Positions 1 through 8,453 of a stretch of 57,493 bases of DNA are shown here, piece by piece (the stretch's first letter is position 1; each line of letters starts with the position of its first letter). Under the pieces are notes generated by a model, which worked only from the letters and a program-made list of their open reading frames with translations, was not told where the DNA came from and searched no databases. The stretch comes from Mycobacterium sp. NS-7484 (lineage in GTDB: Bacteria; Actinomycetota; Actinomycetes; Mycobacteriales; Mycobacteriaceae). The DNA lies in NCBI RefSeq assembly GCF_001953975.1, contig NZ_MBEJ01000056.1, positions 1 through 57,493 on the forward strand, written 5' to 3'. A program made the position numbers and the translations under genes.

Positions 1-1057
1 CGGAACACGGGCTGCGCGACGACCGGCTGGCCGACGCGCTGACCGAGCACGCCGCCCGAACCGGAGCCCGCCCGGCGCGGGCCAGCGCGTCCGCCAGCCC
101 GGTGTTGACCGTGGCCGCCCCGGCCATGACGGCGGCGCGATACAGCCGGGCCGCCCGCGCCGGGCGGGCTCCGGTTCGGGCGGCGTGCTCGGTCAGCGCG
201 TCGGCCAGCCGGTCGTCGCGCAGCCCGTGTTCTGCCAGGCGTAAGGCGAGGTCGGGGGACAGCGTCGACATCGCGAGTTGTGAAGCGAGCAGCGAAGTTT
301 CGGTTTCGTGGTGACGGACGGCGCCCGCGATCTGGGCGAGGGAGTCATGCACCAGTCGCACGAAACGCCGGTCGTGGGACGGCTCGATCAACCCGCCCGC
401 CCGGGCCTGATCGACCAGCGCCGACGCCTGCTCGCCGGTCAGCCCCAGAGCCGCGGCCACGTCGTCGGCCCCGAGATCCTGGCTCAGCGACAGGATCAGC
501 AGCGCATCGCGGGTGCCTTCACCGATGCGGCGCAGCCGTTGCAGCAGCGCAAACCGGGAAGCGTCCGCAGGTGAGTCGACGGCCCCGGACGCGGCCTGCA
601 GCAGAAACGGCAGTCCCGCCGTCGCAGCCGACACCGATTCGACGGTTTCCGGGGTCGCGCGGGCGCCCAGTGCCGTGGCCAGCATGCGGCTCATCTCCGC
701 GGGTGGCAGCGGTCCCAGCCGGACCACCGGGTTCTCCCGCTCCAGCGCGGTGGTCAGCGTGTCCAGCGACCGGCGATGGGTCAGCGGCTCGGCGGCCACC
801 ACCACGGTCGCCGCTGTGTCTGCCACTCTCTCTGTGAGGCAACCGATTTCGTCATCGCTCAGCAGATGCGCGTCGTCGATGACGAATGCCGCCTCCGGCC
901 CGTCACCTGGTCGGGGCGCGCGGGTCAGCACGGTGTGGCCTGCTTCTCGCAGCATGCTGCGGATCTCGGCGAGTGTCGTGCTCTTCCCGGTGCCGATCCC
1001 GCCGGACACCAGCAGCTTGACGGGTGCGGACGGGTCGGTCGGCACCGGGGCGGTCAT
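1..1057 (-). CDS. iniR: IniR-like ATPase/transcriptional regulator (3' end outside window)
   Basis: An open minus-strand frame runs from an ATG at 1057 to the window edge (352 codons, no stop), so only the N-terminal part is visible. It starts MTAPVPTDPS and has a P-loop SGGIGTGKST near residue 20 and a Walker B-like AAFVIDDAHLL near residue 60, followed by an Ala/Leu/Arg-rich helical region typical of the STAND/AAA part of large LuxR-type regulators. In M. tuberculosis Rv0339c (IniR), a regulator of iniBAC, lies divergently upstream of Rv0340-iniB; the position here matches, except that an Hsp70-like gene intervenes. The start lies 10 bases after the stop of that Hsp70 gene, so the two are probably cotranscribed. 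The DNA-binding C-terminus cannot be checked. The name rests on synteny plus ATPase motifs. Confidence 0.72.
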   Translation of the reverse strand, partial: MTAPVPTDPSAPVKLLVSGGIGTGKSTTLAEIRSMLREAGHTVLTRAPRPGDGPEAAFVIDDAHLLSDDEIGCLTERVADTAATVVVAAEPLTHRRSLDTLTTALERENPVVRLGPLPPAEMSRMLATALGARATPETVESVSAATAGLPFLLQAASGAVDSPADASRFALLQRLRRIGEGTRDALLILSLSQDLGADDVAAALGLTGEQASALVDQARAGGLIEPSHDRRFVRLVHDSLAQIAGAVRHHETETSLLASQLAMSTLSPDLALRLAEHGLRDDRLADALTEHAARTGARPARAARLYRAAVMAGAATVNTGLADALARAGRAPVRAACSVSASASRSSRSPCS

Positions 1058-1067
1058 CAGCGTCCGC

Positions 1068-2861
1068 CTAGGCGCCGTCGTCAGAAGCCTCGGCTGCGGT
1101 CGTGGTGACCGGCGCCTGGGTGGTGGTCGGCGGGTTCGTCGTTGTCGGCGGCTGAGTGGTGGTCGGTGGCTGCGTGGTCGTGGCGGTGGTGCGGGTCGTC
1201 GTGGTGGTCGGCTGGGTCGTGGTTGTGGTGGTCGTCGTGGTTGTCGTTGTTGTGGTCGGACTCGTCGTCGTCGTGGTTTCCGACGCCGACGTGGTGGGCT
1301 CGGGCGGTGGTGGCGGGGGTGCGATGACCGTGGTGGTCTCGATCCCGTCGGGGCCTTGCGTCACGGTGGTGACCGGCTCCGGTGGCGGACCTTCGGGGGA
1401 TGGCCCCATCGAATAGGTTGTGCTGGTCTCGGTGACCGGTGTCGAATCCCCTTCTGAGGCAGTCAAAGTCACCGCCAGACCACCGGCGGCCAGCAAGGCG
1501 GCCGCGGCCGCGGCGCCAAACAGGATCGGCGGGCGTTTGTACCAGGGCAGCGGGGCCGGTTCGGTCTCGTACGTCTCCTCTTCATGGCTGAACTGCACCG
1601 GTGGCCGCGCCGCGGTCGCCTCCGGGGATGTCAGATAGTCGCCCCCGGCGTACGGGACCGGTTCGTTACCGGGCGCATCGTCCTGCGACCAGGCCAGGGC
1701 CCCGACATTTTCGGAGTCGTCACCGGCCGCGGCCTGCGCCGCGGTAGCGCCCGCCGCCCAGGCGGCCGGGCCCAGGCTCGTCGGTGCCATGCCGGTGGGT
1801 GCGTCGGCGGCGGCCACCTCGGGGGCCATGCCGGTCGGCGCGCCGGCCTCGGCGACGGTCTCGGCCACCAGTGCGGCTCCGATGGCAGCCCCGAGCTGTG
1901 GCTGCGGGGTGGTCACCACCGGTGCTCGTAGATGTTCCGACAACCGCTGGGTCACCAGGGGGATGGCGGCACCGCCGCCGACGGTGGCCACCGCGTTGAC
2001 GCTGGAGAGCGCAATGTTGTTGCGCTGCAAGGTGTCTGAAATGACGTCCAGGAGTCCGGCCAGCGGTTGGGACATGAGTTGCTCGAGTTCTGGCCGGGTC
2101 ACCCGGACGTCCCCGTCGAACCCGGGCAACTCGACGGGGATCGCCGTCGCGGTCTCGGCGGACAGCCGTTCCTTGGCCTGACGGCACTCGGCCCGCAACC
2201 GGGCGAGCGAGCCCACGGCCGCGGTGCCCGCCGGGTCGGCGTCATTGGCCGTCGCGACACCGCTGAGCACATGGTTGAGCAACGCCTGGTCGATCAGGTC
2301 GCCGGAAAAATCGGCATGGCGCACGGTCTGCCCGAGCGGAGCCAGACCCGCGGCGGCGTCGGCCAATGTCACGCTGGTGCCACTGCCGCCGAAGTCGCAC
2401 AACACCACCACGCCGTCGGCGGGCAGCCCCGGATCGGTTCGCAGCGCCGCCAGTGCGGTCAGGGCGTCGGAAACCAGGGTCGGCGGAACGCCGTCGGGTG
2501 TCAGCGCGCGCTTGTTCCGCAGTGCGCCTCGCAGCGCGCCGACGGTGCTCGGACCCCAATGTGCCGGCACGGCGATCGTGACCGGCGCACCGCCGCCGGC
2601 GGCGCGGGCCAGCACCTCAAGTGCCTCGGCCAGCACCAGCTCTCCCCGGTGCTGCGACCCGTCGGCGGCGACCAGCGGCACCGGGTCACCGACCCGCTCC
2701 ACGAAACCGGCCAGCGGCAGCCCGCTGCCGGTGTATTCGCCTACTTCCGGAGCGCGGTCGTTGTGCAGGGTGAGGATCGATCGGCGGATTACCGGTGGAC
2801 GGCCTTCGCGGGCTGCCACCAGGTTGGTCATCCCGATCGACAACCCCAGTGAGTCGGTCAT
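1068..2861 (-). CDS. Membrane-anchored Hsp70-like protein with Thr-rich outer tail
   Basis: 597 residues. Residues 1-335 form an actin/Hsp70-type nucleotide-binding fold: phosphate-1 LGLSIGMTN (5-13), phosphate-2 VLCDFGGSGTS (153-163) and adenosine motif VATVGGGAAIPL (291-302). There is no substrate-binding domain. Instead a disordered linker (340-435) leads to PLPWYKRPP (438-445), one TM helix (about 446-466) and a Thr-rich tail (470-597) probably outside the membrane. It resembles actinobacterial 'Hsp70 family' membrane proteins rather than DnaK; catalytic competence is unknown. It is divergent from the IniB-domain gene and apparently cotranscribed with iniR, suggesting an envelope-stress role (inference). 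The tail is encoded by a GT-rich low-complexity tract that may vary in length. ATG start; upstream DNA holds CCCCTA repeats. Confidence 0.85.
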   Translation of the reverse strand: MTDSLGLSIGMTNLVAAREGRPPVIRRSILTLHNDRAPEVGEYTGSGLPLAGFVERVGDPVPLVAADGSQHRGELVLAEALEVLARAAGGGAPVTIAVPAHWGPSTVGALRGALRNKRALTPDGVPPTLVSDALTALAALRTDPGLPADGVVVLCDFGGSGTSVTLADAAAGLAPLGQTVRHADFSGDLIDQALLNHVLSGVATANDADPAGTAAVGSLARLRAECRQAKERLSAETATAIPVELPGFDGDVRVTRPELEQLMSQPLAGLLDVISDTLQRNNIALSSVNAVATVGGGAAIPLVTQRLSEHLRAPVVTTPQPQLGAAIGAALVAETVAEAGAPTGMAPEVAAADAPTGMAPTSLGPAAWAAGATAAQAAAGDDSENVGALAWSQDDAPGNEPVPYAGGDYLTSPEATAARPPVQFSHEEETYETEPAPLPWYKRPPILFGAAAAAALLAAGGLAVTLTASEGDSTPVTETSTTYSMGPSPEGPPPEPVTTVTQGPDGIETTTVIAPPPPPPEPTTSASETTTTTSPTTTTTTTTTTTTTTQPTTTTTRTTATTTQPPTTTQPPTTTNPPTTTQAPVTTTAAEASDDGA

Positions 2862-2931
2862 CAGGCGTCACTCCCGTTGTCTCGGCCGACATTCACCCTA
2901 ACCGCTCCGATCCCTGGGGCCCGGAATTGAT

Positions 2932-2969
2932 CCCCTAGTGGCGTCGATCCCCTAATGGTCATCCCCCTA
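2932..2969. promoter_or_regulatory. CCCCTA direct repeats in the divergent ini control region
   Basis: Three copies of CCCCTA begin at 2932, 2949 and 2964, two extended as CCCCTAAT, between the leftward Hsp70-like gene and the rightward IniB-domain gene. The same hexamer occurs three times upstream of iniB. A shared binding site for IniR or another ini regulator is the simplest reading; no experimental support is visible. Confidence 0.45.
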
Positions 2970-3059
2970 ATCAAGTGCGGCCAGGGCTGGGTTCGGCACC
3001 GATCCCAGCCGGCTCACAGCTGGCTAGCATTCGAATCGGAACTGTTGAGGAGGTGGAAC

Positions 3060-3614
3060 ATGGCGAACTCGCTGCTGGACTTTGTCATGTCGCTGGTACG
3101 TGACCCCGACGCCGCTGCCCGCTATGCCGCCGACCCGGCCCAGGCCATCGCCGACGCACATCTGACCGACGTGACGAGCGCAGACGTCAACAATCTGATC
3201 CCGGTCGTGTCGGAATCGCTGTCCATGTCGGGTGCCAACGCCGGGTTCGGCGACAGCCCTACCGCCGATCCGAGTGGCAACGTGTGGGCCAGCGGTGCGG
3301 CCACGGCGGCGTTCGACGCCTTCGGTGATCATGTGCCGCTCGATGCTGCCCATGACACGTGGAATGCGACGGCCGGACCGGTGATCAACCAACCGGATTC
3401 GCTGGATGATCTGGTGACTTCAGCGTCGTCGGGCTCTGCGTTCGACGACATCGGTCCGCTGGAGCAGCCGTTGGACGATCTGTCGCAGCAGTTCCACGAC
3501 GTCGTCACCGCCGATCCGAGCGTCGCCGATCCGGCACCGGCCCCGGACTGGGCCCACCCGGCGGTCGACGATCACCACACCGACAGCGTCGGCGGATTCG
3601 ACATCTTCGACTGA
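3060..3614 (+). CDS. IniB N-terminal-domain protein (Rv0340-like)
   Basis: 184 residues from an ATG preceded by a strong ribosome site (GAGGAGGTGGAAC). The first 55 residues (MANSLLDFVMSLVRDPDAA onward) match the IniB N-terminal domain also found in the next gene: an LxDFxxxLxxxPxxAxxFxxDP helix and an Ala/Asp-rich second helix. The remainder is acidic, Ser/Asp-rich and low in complexity, with no signal peptide or TM segment. Size and position match M. tuberculosis Rv0340 (179 aa), directly upstream of iniB. Biochemical role unknown. A perfect 42-base palindrome follows the stop, so transcription is probably separate from iniB. A longer frame reaches 2955 but the ATG at 3060 has the better ribosome site. 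Confidence 0.85.
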   Translation: MANSLLDFVMSLVRDPDAAARYAADPAQAIADAHLTDVTSADVNNLIPVVSESLSMSGANAGFGDSPTADPSGNVWASGAATAAFDAFGDHVPLDAAHDTWNATAGPVINQPDSLDDLVTSASSGSAFDDIGPLEQPLDDLSQQFHDVVTADPSVADPAPAPDWAHPAVDDHHTDSVGGFDIFD

Positions 3615-3627
3615 ATTCGCCCCGTCC

Positions 3628-3669
3628 CGCAATGAGCGCACGACCACATGTGGTCGTGCGCTCATTGCG
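3628..3669. terminator. Perfect 42-bp palindrome after the Rv0340-like gene
   Basis: Positions 3628-3648 are exactly complementary to 3649-3669 (21-bp arms, no loop, centre CCACATGTGG), 13 bases after a stop codon. The strong stem suits a bidirectional terminator, though no T-tract follows; it could also be a protein-binding palindrome or RNA-processing site. Confidence 0.6.
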
Positions 3670-3701
3670 TTTACCTGCATAAATGCTGGTGCCCGCGTAT
3701 G

Positions 3702-3732
3702 CCCCTAAACATCCCCTAATCCCCTATTGGGG
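3702..3732 (+). promoter_or_regulatory. CCCCTA repeats and inverted repeat upstream of iniB
   Basis: CCCCTA occurs at 3702, 3713 and 3721. The last copy is part of CCCC-TATT-GGGG (3721-3732). This echoes the array at 2932-2969. It lies about 135 bases before the iniB start, with a possible -10 CATAAC at 3805-3810. It is a candidate operator/activator site for antibiotic-inducible iniBAC expression; the trans-acting factor is not shown by sequence. Confidence 0.45.
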
Positions 3733-3863
3733 TGGCGTCGACCATCCCGGGTGGGGGCGATACGGGGAGGGGAATCGACCCCGTTTCCGGTGGCCTTGCG
3801 CGGCCATAACGTTGTCTCCAGATCGCCGGAGAGCCCGGCAGAAACATCCGAAAGGTTGGAGCA

Positions 3864-4967
3864 ATGACCACTCTGATCGACTTCATCCTGGACCTGTTCC
3901 GCAGCCCCGCTTCGGCAGCTTCGTTCATCGCCGACCCGGACGGCAGCCTGCGCGACGCCGGCCTGCCGAACGTGACCGCGGCTCAGCTGCACGCCGTCGC
4001 GGCCACCGCGGCCCCGGCCGGTGTCCTGCTCGGCGGTGGCAACCCGGTGCTCGGTCTGCAGCGCGCGGTCGCCGACCACCACAGCATCCCGGCCTCGTTC
4101 GGCAACCAGGTCGCGTCGCCGTTCTCGCCGCAGACGCAGTTCGCGCCCGAGGTGGCCAGCAACAACGACACCGAGTGGGCCAGCCACAACAACGTGCCGG
4201 TGATGAGCCCCAACCAGGACGCCGGCGCCAACGCCCAGCAGGGCGCGTTCAACCTCGGGTTCGGTGACATCACCCTCGGCGACAAGAGCACCAACACCGC
4301 CACCAACGGCGGCGTGGTGGTCGACGGCGAGAACAAGGGCGACATCGTCAGCGGTGACGGGGCGGTGCTGGGTGACGGCAACACCATGAACAACGGTGAC
4401 ATCTGGGCCGGCTCCGGCTCGCATGTCGCGGTCGGTAAGGACAACGCCATCGAGGACAACTCGCAGCACGCCGGCGGTGACCTGATCTCCGGCAACGATG
4501 GCCCGGTGATCAGTGACGTCGACATGAGCGGCGGCCACGGTGGCGGTGCCTCCGGTGGTGACAGCCTGATCGGTATCGGCAGCGGTGGCGCGTCCGGTGG
4601 CGACGGCGGCAATGCCGGTTCGATCATCCTGACCGATGCCTCGACCCACGCGGTCGGCGGCAACCAGACCACGGTCGACGGTGACTACGGCAGCCGCAAC
4701 ACCCAGGACAACTCGGTGAACACCTCGGTGCAGACCGAGACCACCCACAGCGTCGAGGACAATTCGTCGAGCTACACGTCCAACATCGGCTCCGGCAACG
4801 ACACCGCGTTCGCGTCGAACAACGACACCCTGTCCCACAACGACACGTCCTTCGGGTCGCACAACGACACCAGCTCGGCGCTGGGCTCGGGCAACAGCTA
4901 CGAATCCCAGTCGCACACCGATGTCGCGTCGCACAACCCGATCGACACCGGGCTCGACGCCTTCTGA
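3864..4967 (+). CDS. iniB: IniB, Gly/Asn/Asp-rich cell-wall-stress protein
   Basis: 367 residues, ATG start with ribosome site AAAGGTTGGAGC. Residues 1-75 are the IniB N-terminal domain (MTTLIDFILDLFRSPASAA). The rest is a long Gly/Asn/Asp/Ser-rich repeat region with recurring NGDI, GSGxHVAVG and SHND-type motifs, resembling a beta-helix or elastin-like low-complexity segment. M. tuberculosis IniB is longer (about 479 aa), and length variation in the repeat part is expected. iniB is the first gene of the isoniazid/ethambutol-inducible iniBAC operon; molecular function is unresolved. No classical signal peptide or TM helix is seen. A stem-loop separates it from iniA. Assignment is secure from order plus N-terminal domain. 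Confidence 0.93.
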   Translation: MTTLIDFILDLFRSPASAASFIADPDGSLRDAGLPNVTAAQLHAVAATAAPAGVLLGGGNPVLGLQRAVADHHSIPASFGNQVASPFSPQTQFAPEVASNNDTEWASHNNVPVMSPNQDAGANAQQGAFNLGFGDITLGDKSTNTATNGGVVVDGENKGDIVSGDGAVLGDGNTMNNGDIWAGSGSHVAVGKDNAIEDNSQHAGGDLISGNDGPVISDVDMSGGHGGGASGGDSLIGIGSGGASGGDGGNAGSIILTDASTHAVGGNQTTVDGDYGSRNTQDNSVNTSVQTETTHSVEDNSSSYTSNIGSGNDTAFASNNDTLSHNDTSFGSHNDTSSALGSGNSYESQSHTDVASHNPIDTGLDAF

Positions 4968-4981
4968 TCCGATTCGCCCCA

Positions 4982-5020
4982 GGGACGGGGGCCATCCGTT
5001 ACGCGGGTGGTCCCCGTCCC
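4982..5020 (+). terminator. iniB-iniA intercistronic stem-loop (attenuator or processing site)
   Basis: GGGACGGGG (4982-4990) pairs exactly with CCCCGTCCC (5012-5020), with further partial pairing inside. It starts 15 bases after the iniB stop and ends 40 bases before iniA. No T-run follows, so partial termination or 3'-end protection of iniB mRNA is more likely than full termination. Confidence 0.5.
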
Positions 5021-5060
5021 ATTGGCGCGCCTACCGTTGAGCCCGGCAGGAGGGATTTCC

Positions 5061-6890
5061 ATGACGCAGCCCGCAGACCCGCGCAAGGTCAAGGTGATCG
5101 TCGAACTCATCGACCACACCAGCACGATCGCCGCCACCTACGACCGCGGCGATCTGGTGGAGCGCCTGCGCGTGGCCAAGGTGCGCATCAGTGACCCACA
5201 GATCCGGGTGGTGATCGCCGGCCAGCTCAAGCAGGGTAAGAGCCAACTGCTCAACTCGCTGCTCAACATTCCGGTGGCCCGCGTCGGCGATGACGAATCC
5301 ACCGTGCTGGCCACCGTCGTCGCCTACGGCGAACAGCCGTCGGCCCGGCTCGTGGTGGCGCGGCCCGACGGTGCCGAACCGGAACTCGTCGAGATCCCGC
5401 CGTCTGAGGTGACCAACGATCTGCGTCGCGCCCCGCAGGCCGGCGGTCGTGAGGTGCTGCGAGTCGAGGTGACCGCGCCCAGCCCACTGCTCAAGGGCGG
5501 GTTGGCATTCGTCGACACCCCCGGAGTGGGCGGCCATGGCCAGCCGCATCTTTCGGCCACCCTGGGTCTGCTGCCCGACGCCGATGCGCTGTTGATGGTC
5601 AGCGACACCAGCCAGGAATTCACCGAACCGGAAATGACCTTCATCCGCCAGGCGATCGAGATCTGCCCACTGGCAACGATTGTCGCGACCAAGACCGACC
5701 TGTATCCGCATTGGCGCCAGATCGTCGGGGCCAACACCGCGCATCTGCAGCGGGCCGGTATTTCGACCCCAGTCACTCCCGTCTCCAGTGTGCTGCGCAG
5801 CCATGCGATCCAGCTCAATGACAAGGAGCTCAACGAAGAGTCGAACTTCCCGGCCATCGTGAAGTTCCTGTCCGATCGGGTGTTGAGCCGTGAGACCGAC
5901 CGCATCCGCGACCAGGTGGTGGCCGAAATCCATTCGGCAGCAGAGCATCTTCTTCTAGCTGTGAACTCGGAGCTGTCGGCGTTCACCGACCCGAATGAAC
6001 GCGAGCGGCTCACCGCCGACTTGGAGCGGCGTAAGCAAGAAGCCCAGGATGCGTTGCAGCAGACCGCCTTGTGGCAGCAGGTGCTCAACGACGGTATCGC
6101 CGATCTGACCGCTGACGTCGATCACGATCTGCGCCACCGGTTCCGTAACATCACCACCCACGCCGAAAAGGTGATCGACTCCGGCGACCCGACCTTGCAC
6201 TGGGCCGAGATCGGTTCGGAACTCGAAGAGGCCGTGGCCACCGCGGTCGGCGACAACTTCGTCTGGGCCTATCAACGCGCCGAGGCATTGGCGGCCGAGG
6301 TGGCCCGCACCTTCACCGAAGCCGGTTTGGAGGCCGTGCAATTGCCGCAGATCGACGCCAGAGACATGGGGGCCGGATTCGGTGAGATGAAATCGCTGGC
6401 CCGGTTGGAGGCCAAACCGATCAAGGCCGGGCACAAGGTGATCACCGGTATGCGCGGGTCCTACGGTGGCGTGCTGATGTTCGGCATGCTCACCTCGTTC
6501 GCCGGGCTCGGCATGTTCAACCCCCTGTCGCTCGGCGCGGGTCTGGTGCTGGGCCGCAAGGCCTACAAGGAGGACATGGAGAACCGCATGCTGCGGGTGC
6601 GCAGTGAGGCCAAGGCCAACATGCGGAAATTCGTCGACGACGTCGCGTTTGTGGTCGGCAAGGAATCACGGGACCGGCTCAAGGGCATCCAGCGTCAACT
6701 GCGCGACCACTACCGCGAGATCGCCAACCAGACCACCCGCTCCCTCAACGAGTCACTGCAGGCCACCCTCGCCGCCGCCAAGACCGAAGAGGCCGAACGG
6801 GCCACCCGAGTCCGCGAGCTGGAGCGTCAGAAGAACATCCTGACCCAGGTCGTCGACCACGCCCGGAAACTGGCCGTAGCGGGCAACTAA
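5061..6890 (+). CDS. iniA: IniA, bacterial dynamin-like GTPase
   Basis: 609 residues. The ATG at 5061 follows AGGAGGG; an in-frame extension to 5007 is disfavoured. GTPase motifs: G1 GQLKQGKS (54-61), G3 VDTPGVGG (151-158) and G4 ATKTD (209-213). Coiled-coil stretches follow around residues 295-360 and 510-600, with a hydrophobic paddle-like segment near 475-505 (GVLMFGMLTSFAGLGMF) suited to membrane insertion. M. tuberculosis IniA is a dynamin-like protein of similar length that remodels membranes and contributes to tolerance of isoniazid and ethambutol. It lies 93 bases after iniB and 42 before iniC, in one operon. All GTPase motifs appear intact. Confidence 0.95.
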   Translation: MTQPADPRKVKVIVELIDHTSTIAATYDRGDLVERLRVAKVRISDPQIRVVIAGQLKQGKSQLLNSLLNIPVARVGDDESTVLATVVAYGEQPSARLVVARPDGAEPELVEIPPSEVTNDLRRAPQAGGREVLRVEVTAPSPLLKGGLAFVDTPGVGGHGQPHLSATLGLLPDADALLMVSDTSQEFTEPEMTFIRQAIEICPLATIVATKTDLYPHWRQIVGANTAHLQRAGISTPVTPVSSVLRSHAIQLNDKELNEESNFPAIVKFLSDRVLSRETDRIRDQVVAEIHSAAEHLLLAVNSELSAFTDPNERERLTADLERRKQEAQDALQQTALWQQVLNDGIADLTADVDHDLRHRFRNITTHAEKVIDSGDPTLHWAEIGSELEEAVATAVGDNFVWAYQRAEALAAEVARTFTEAGLEAVQLPQIDARDMGAGFGEMKSLARLEAKPIKAGHKVITGMRGSYGGVLMFGMLTSFAGLGMFNPLSLGAGLVLGRKAYKEDMENRMLRVRSEAKANMRKFVDDVAFVVGKESRDRLKGIQRQLRDHYREIANQTTRSLNESLQATLAAAKTEEAERATRVRELERQKNILTQVVDHARKLAVAGN

Positions 6891-6932
6891 GCTCGAAGGG
6901 TTAACTGGCGTCGAAAGGTTGGACCCCGCAGC

Positions 6933-8423
6933 GTGAGCACGGCCGATCAGGTGCGCTCGATTCTGGGCGGCACCATCAAGGCGTACCGGGGTGACCCGGC
7001 CTATCGCCATCGGCCCGACGTGCACAACGAGCTCGACCGCATCGGGCGTCGGCTCAACCAACCGATCCGCATCGCCCTGGCCGGCACGCTCAAGGCCGGC
7101 AAGTCCACGCTCGTCAACGCCTTGGTGGGAGAGGACATCGCGCCCACCGACGCCACCGAGGCCACGCGCATCGTCACCTGGTTCCGGCACGGGCCCACCC
7201 CGAAGGTCACCGCCAACCACCGCGGCGGCCGCCGGTCGAACGTGCCGATCGCGCGGGACCCCAACGACAGAGGCCTGACGTTCAGCTTCGCCGGACTCGA
7301 CCCCGATGACGTGGTGGACCTCGATGTGGAGTGGCCGGCCGCCGAGCTCATCGACAGCACGATCATCGACACCCCGGGCACCTCGTCGCTGTCGCGCGAC
7401 GTCTCCCTGCGCACCCACCGGCTGCTGGTTCCCGAAGACGGTGTGCCCCGCGTCGATGCTGTGGTGTTCCTGCTGCGCACCCTCAATGCCGCCGACATCG
7501 CCCTGCTCAAACAGATCGGCGAACTCGTCGGCGGGTCTTCGGGCGCGCTCGGCGTCATCGGGGTGGCCTCGCGGGCCGACGAGATCGGCGCCGGGCGCAT
7601 CGACGCCATGATGTCGGCCAAGGACGTGGCCAAACGGTTCACCGAGGAGATGGACAAGACCGGCATCTGCCAGGCCGTCGTCCCGGTGTCCGGGCTGTTG
7701 GCCCTCACCGCCCGCACCCTGCGTCAGAGCGAGTTCGTGGCGTTGCAGAAGCTCGCCTCGGTCGAGCCTGCTGTGTTGACGAAGGCGATGCTGTCGGTGG
7801 ATCGGTTCGTTCGAGAAGACCCGGCGCTGCCGGTGGACGCGGCCACCCGCGCGGCGCTGCTGGACCGGTTCGGCATGTTCGGCATCCGGATCTCGATCGC
7901 GGTGTTGCATGCCGGGGTGTCCGACTCCGTCGCGCTGGCCGACGAGCTGCTGGAGCGCAGTGGCCTGATCGCACTGCGCGACGTGATCGACCAGCAGTTC
8001 GCGCAACGGTCGGAGCTGCTCAAGGCGCACACCGCGCTGCTGTCGCTGCGACAGTTCGTCCAGCACAATCCGATCTACGCGACGCCTTACATCCTCGCCG
8101 ACATCGACCCGCTGCTCGCCGACACGCATGCCTTCGAAGAGCTGCGGCTGCTCAGCCTGCTGCGCTCGCGGCCCACCACCTTGAACGACGACGAGATGGC
8201 TTCGTTGCGGCGCATCATCGGCGGCGCGGGCACCGATGCGGCCAGCCGGCTCGGGTTGCAGCCCGACGCACCATTCGACGGGCCACGGGCCGCCTTCGCC
8301 GCCGCGCAACGCTGGCGGCGACGCGCCGATCATCCCCTCAACGACCCGTTCACCACGCGGGCCTGCCGCGCCGCGGTGCGCAGTGCGGAGGCGCTGGTCG
8401 CCGCGTACTCGTCCCGTCACTAA
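6933..8423 (+). CDS. iniC: IniC, second dynamin-like GTPase of the ini operon
   Basis: 496 residues, GTG start, close to the 493 aa of M. tuberculosis IniC. G1 is GTLKAGKS (51-58), G3 IDTPGTSS (145-152), and a G4-like ASRADE lies near residue 213. It is paralogous to IniA but shorter, and lacks the clear hydrophobic paddle, which fits a partner acting with IniA at the membrane. The next gene, an Hsp70-like protein, starts 30 bases after the stop, so the operon may extend to iniB-iniA-iniC-hsp70-like. Identification is secure from motifs, length and order. Confidence 0.94.
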   Translation: MSTADQVRSILGGTIKAYRGDPAYRHRPDVHNELDRIGRRLNQPIRIALAGTLKAGKSTLVNALVGEDIAPTDATEATRIVTWFRHGPTPKVTANHRGGRRSNVPIARDPNDRGLTFSFAGLDPDDVVDLDVEWPAAELIDSTIIDTPGTSSLSRDVSLRTHRLLVPEDGVPRVDAVVFLLRTLNAADIALLKQIGELVGGSSGALGVIGVASRADEIGAGRIDAMMSAKDVAKRFTEEMDKTGICQAVVPVSGLLALTARTLRQSEFVALQKLASVEPAVLTKAMLSVDRFVREDPALPVDAATRAALLDRFGMFGIRISIAVLHAGVSDSVALADELLERSGLIALRDVIDQQFAQRSELLKAHTALLSLRQFVQHNPIYATPYILADIDPLLADTHAFEELRLLSLLRSRPTTLNDDEMASLRRIIGGAGTDAASRLGLQPDAPFDGPRAAFAAAQRWRRRADHPLNDPFTTRACRAAVRSAEALVAAYSSRH

Positions 8424-8453
8424 CGAATCTCCGCTCGCCGCCGACATACAGGT

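Noticed and set aside
1180..1330. GT-rich tract as a possible CRISPR or minisatellite
   Set aside because: It is the reverse complement of Thr codon runs in the Hsp70-like tail; no spacers and no regular unit. The same holds for 11340-11480 and 11890-12010.
513..1457. Long plus-strand frame antisense to iniR and the Hsp70-like gene
   Set aside because: Product is low-complexity Arg/Gly/Ser with no domain; the minus strand encodes P-loop and Hsp70 motifs over the same bases.
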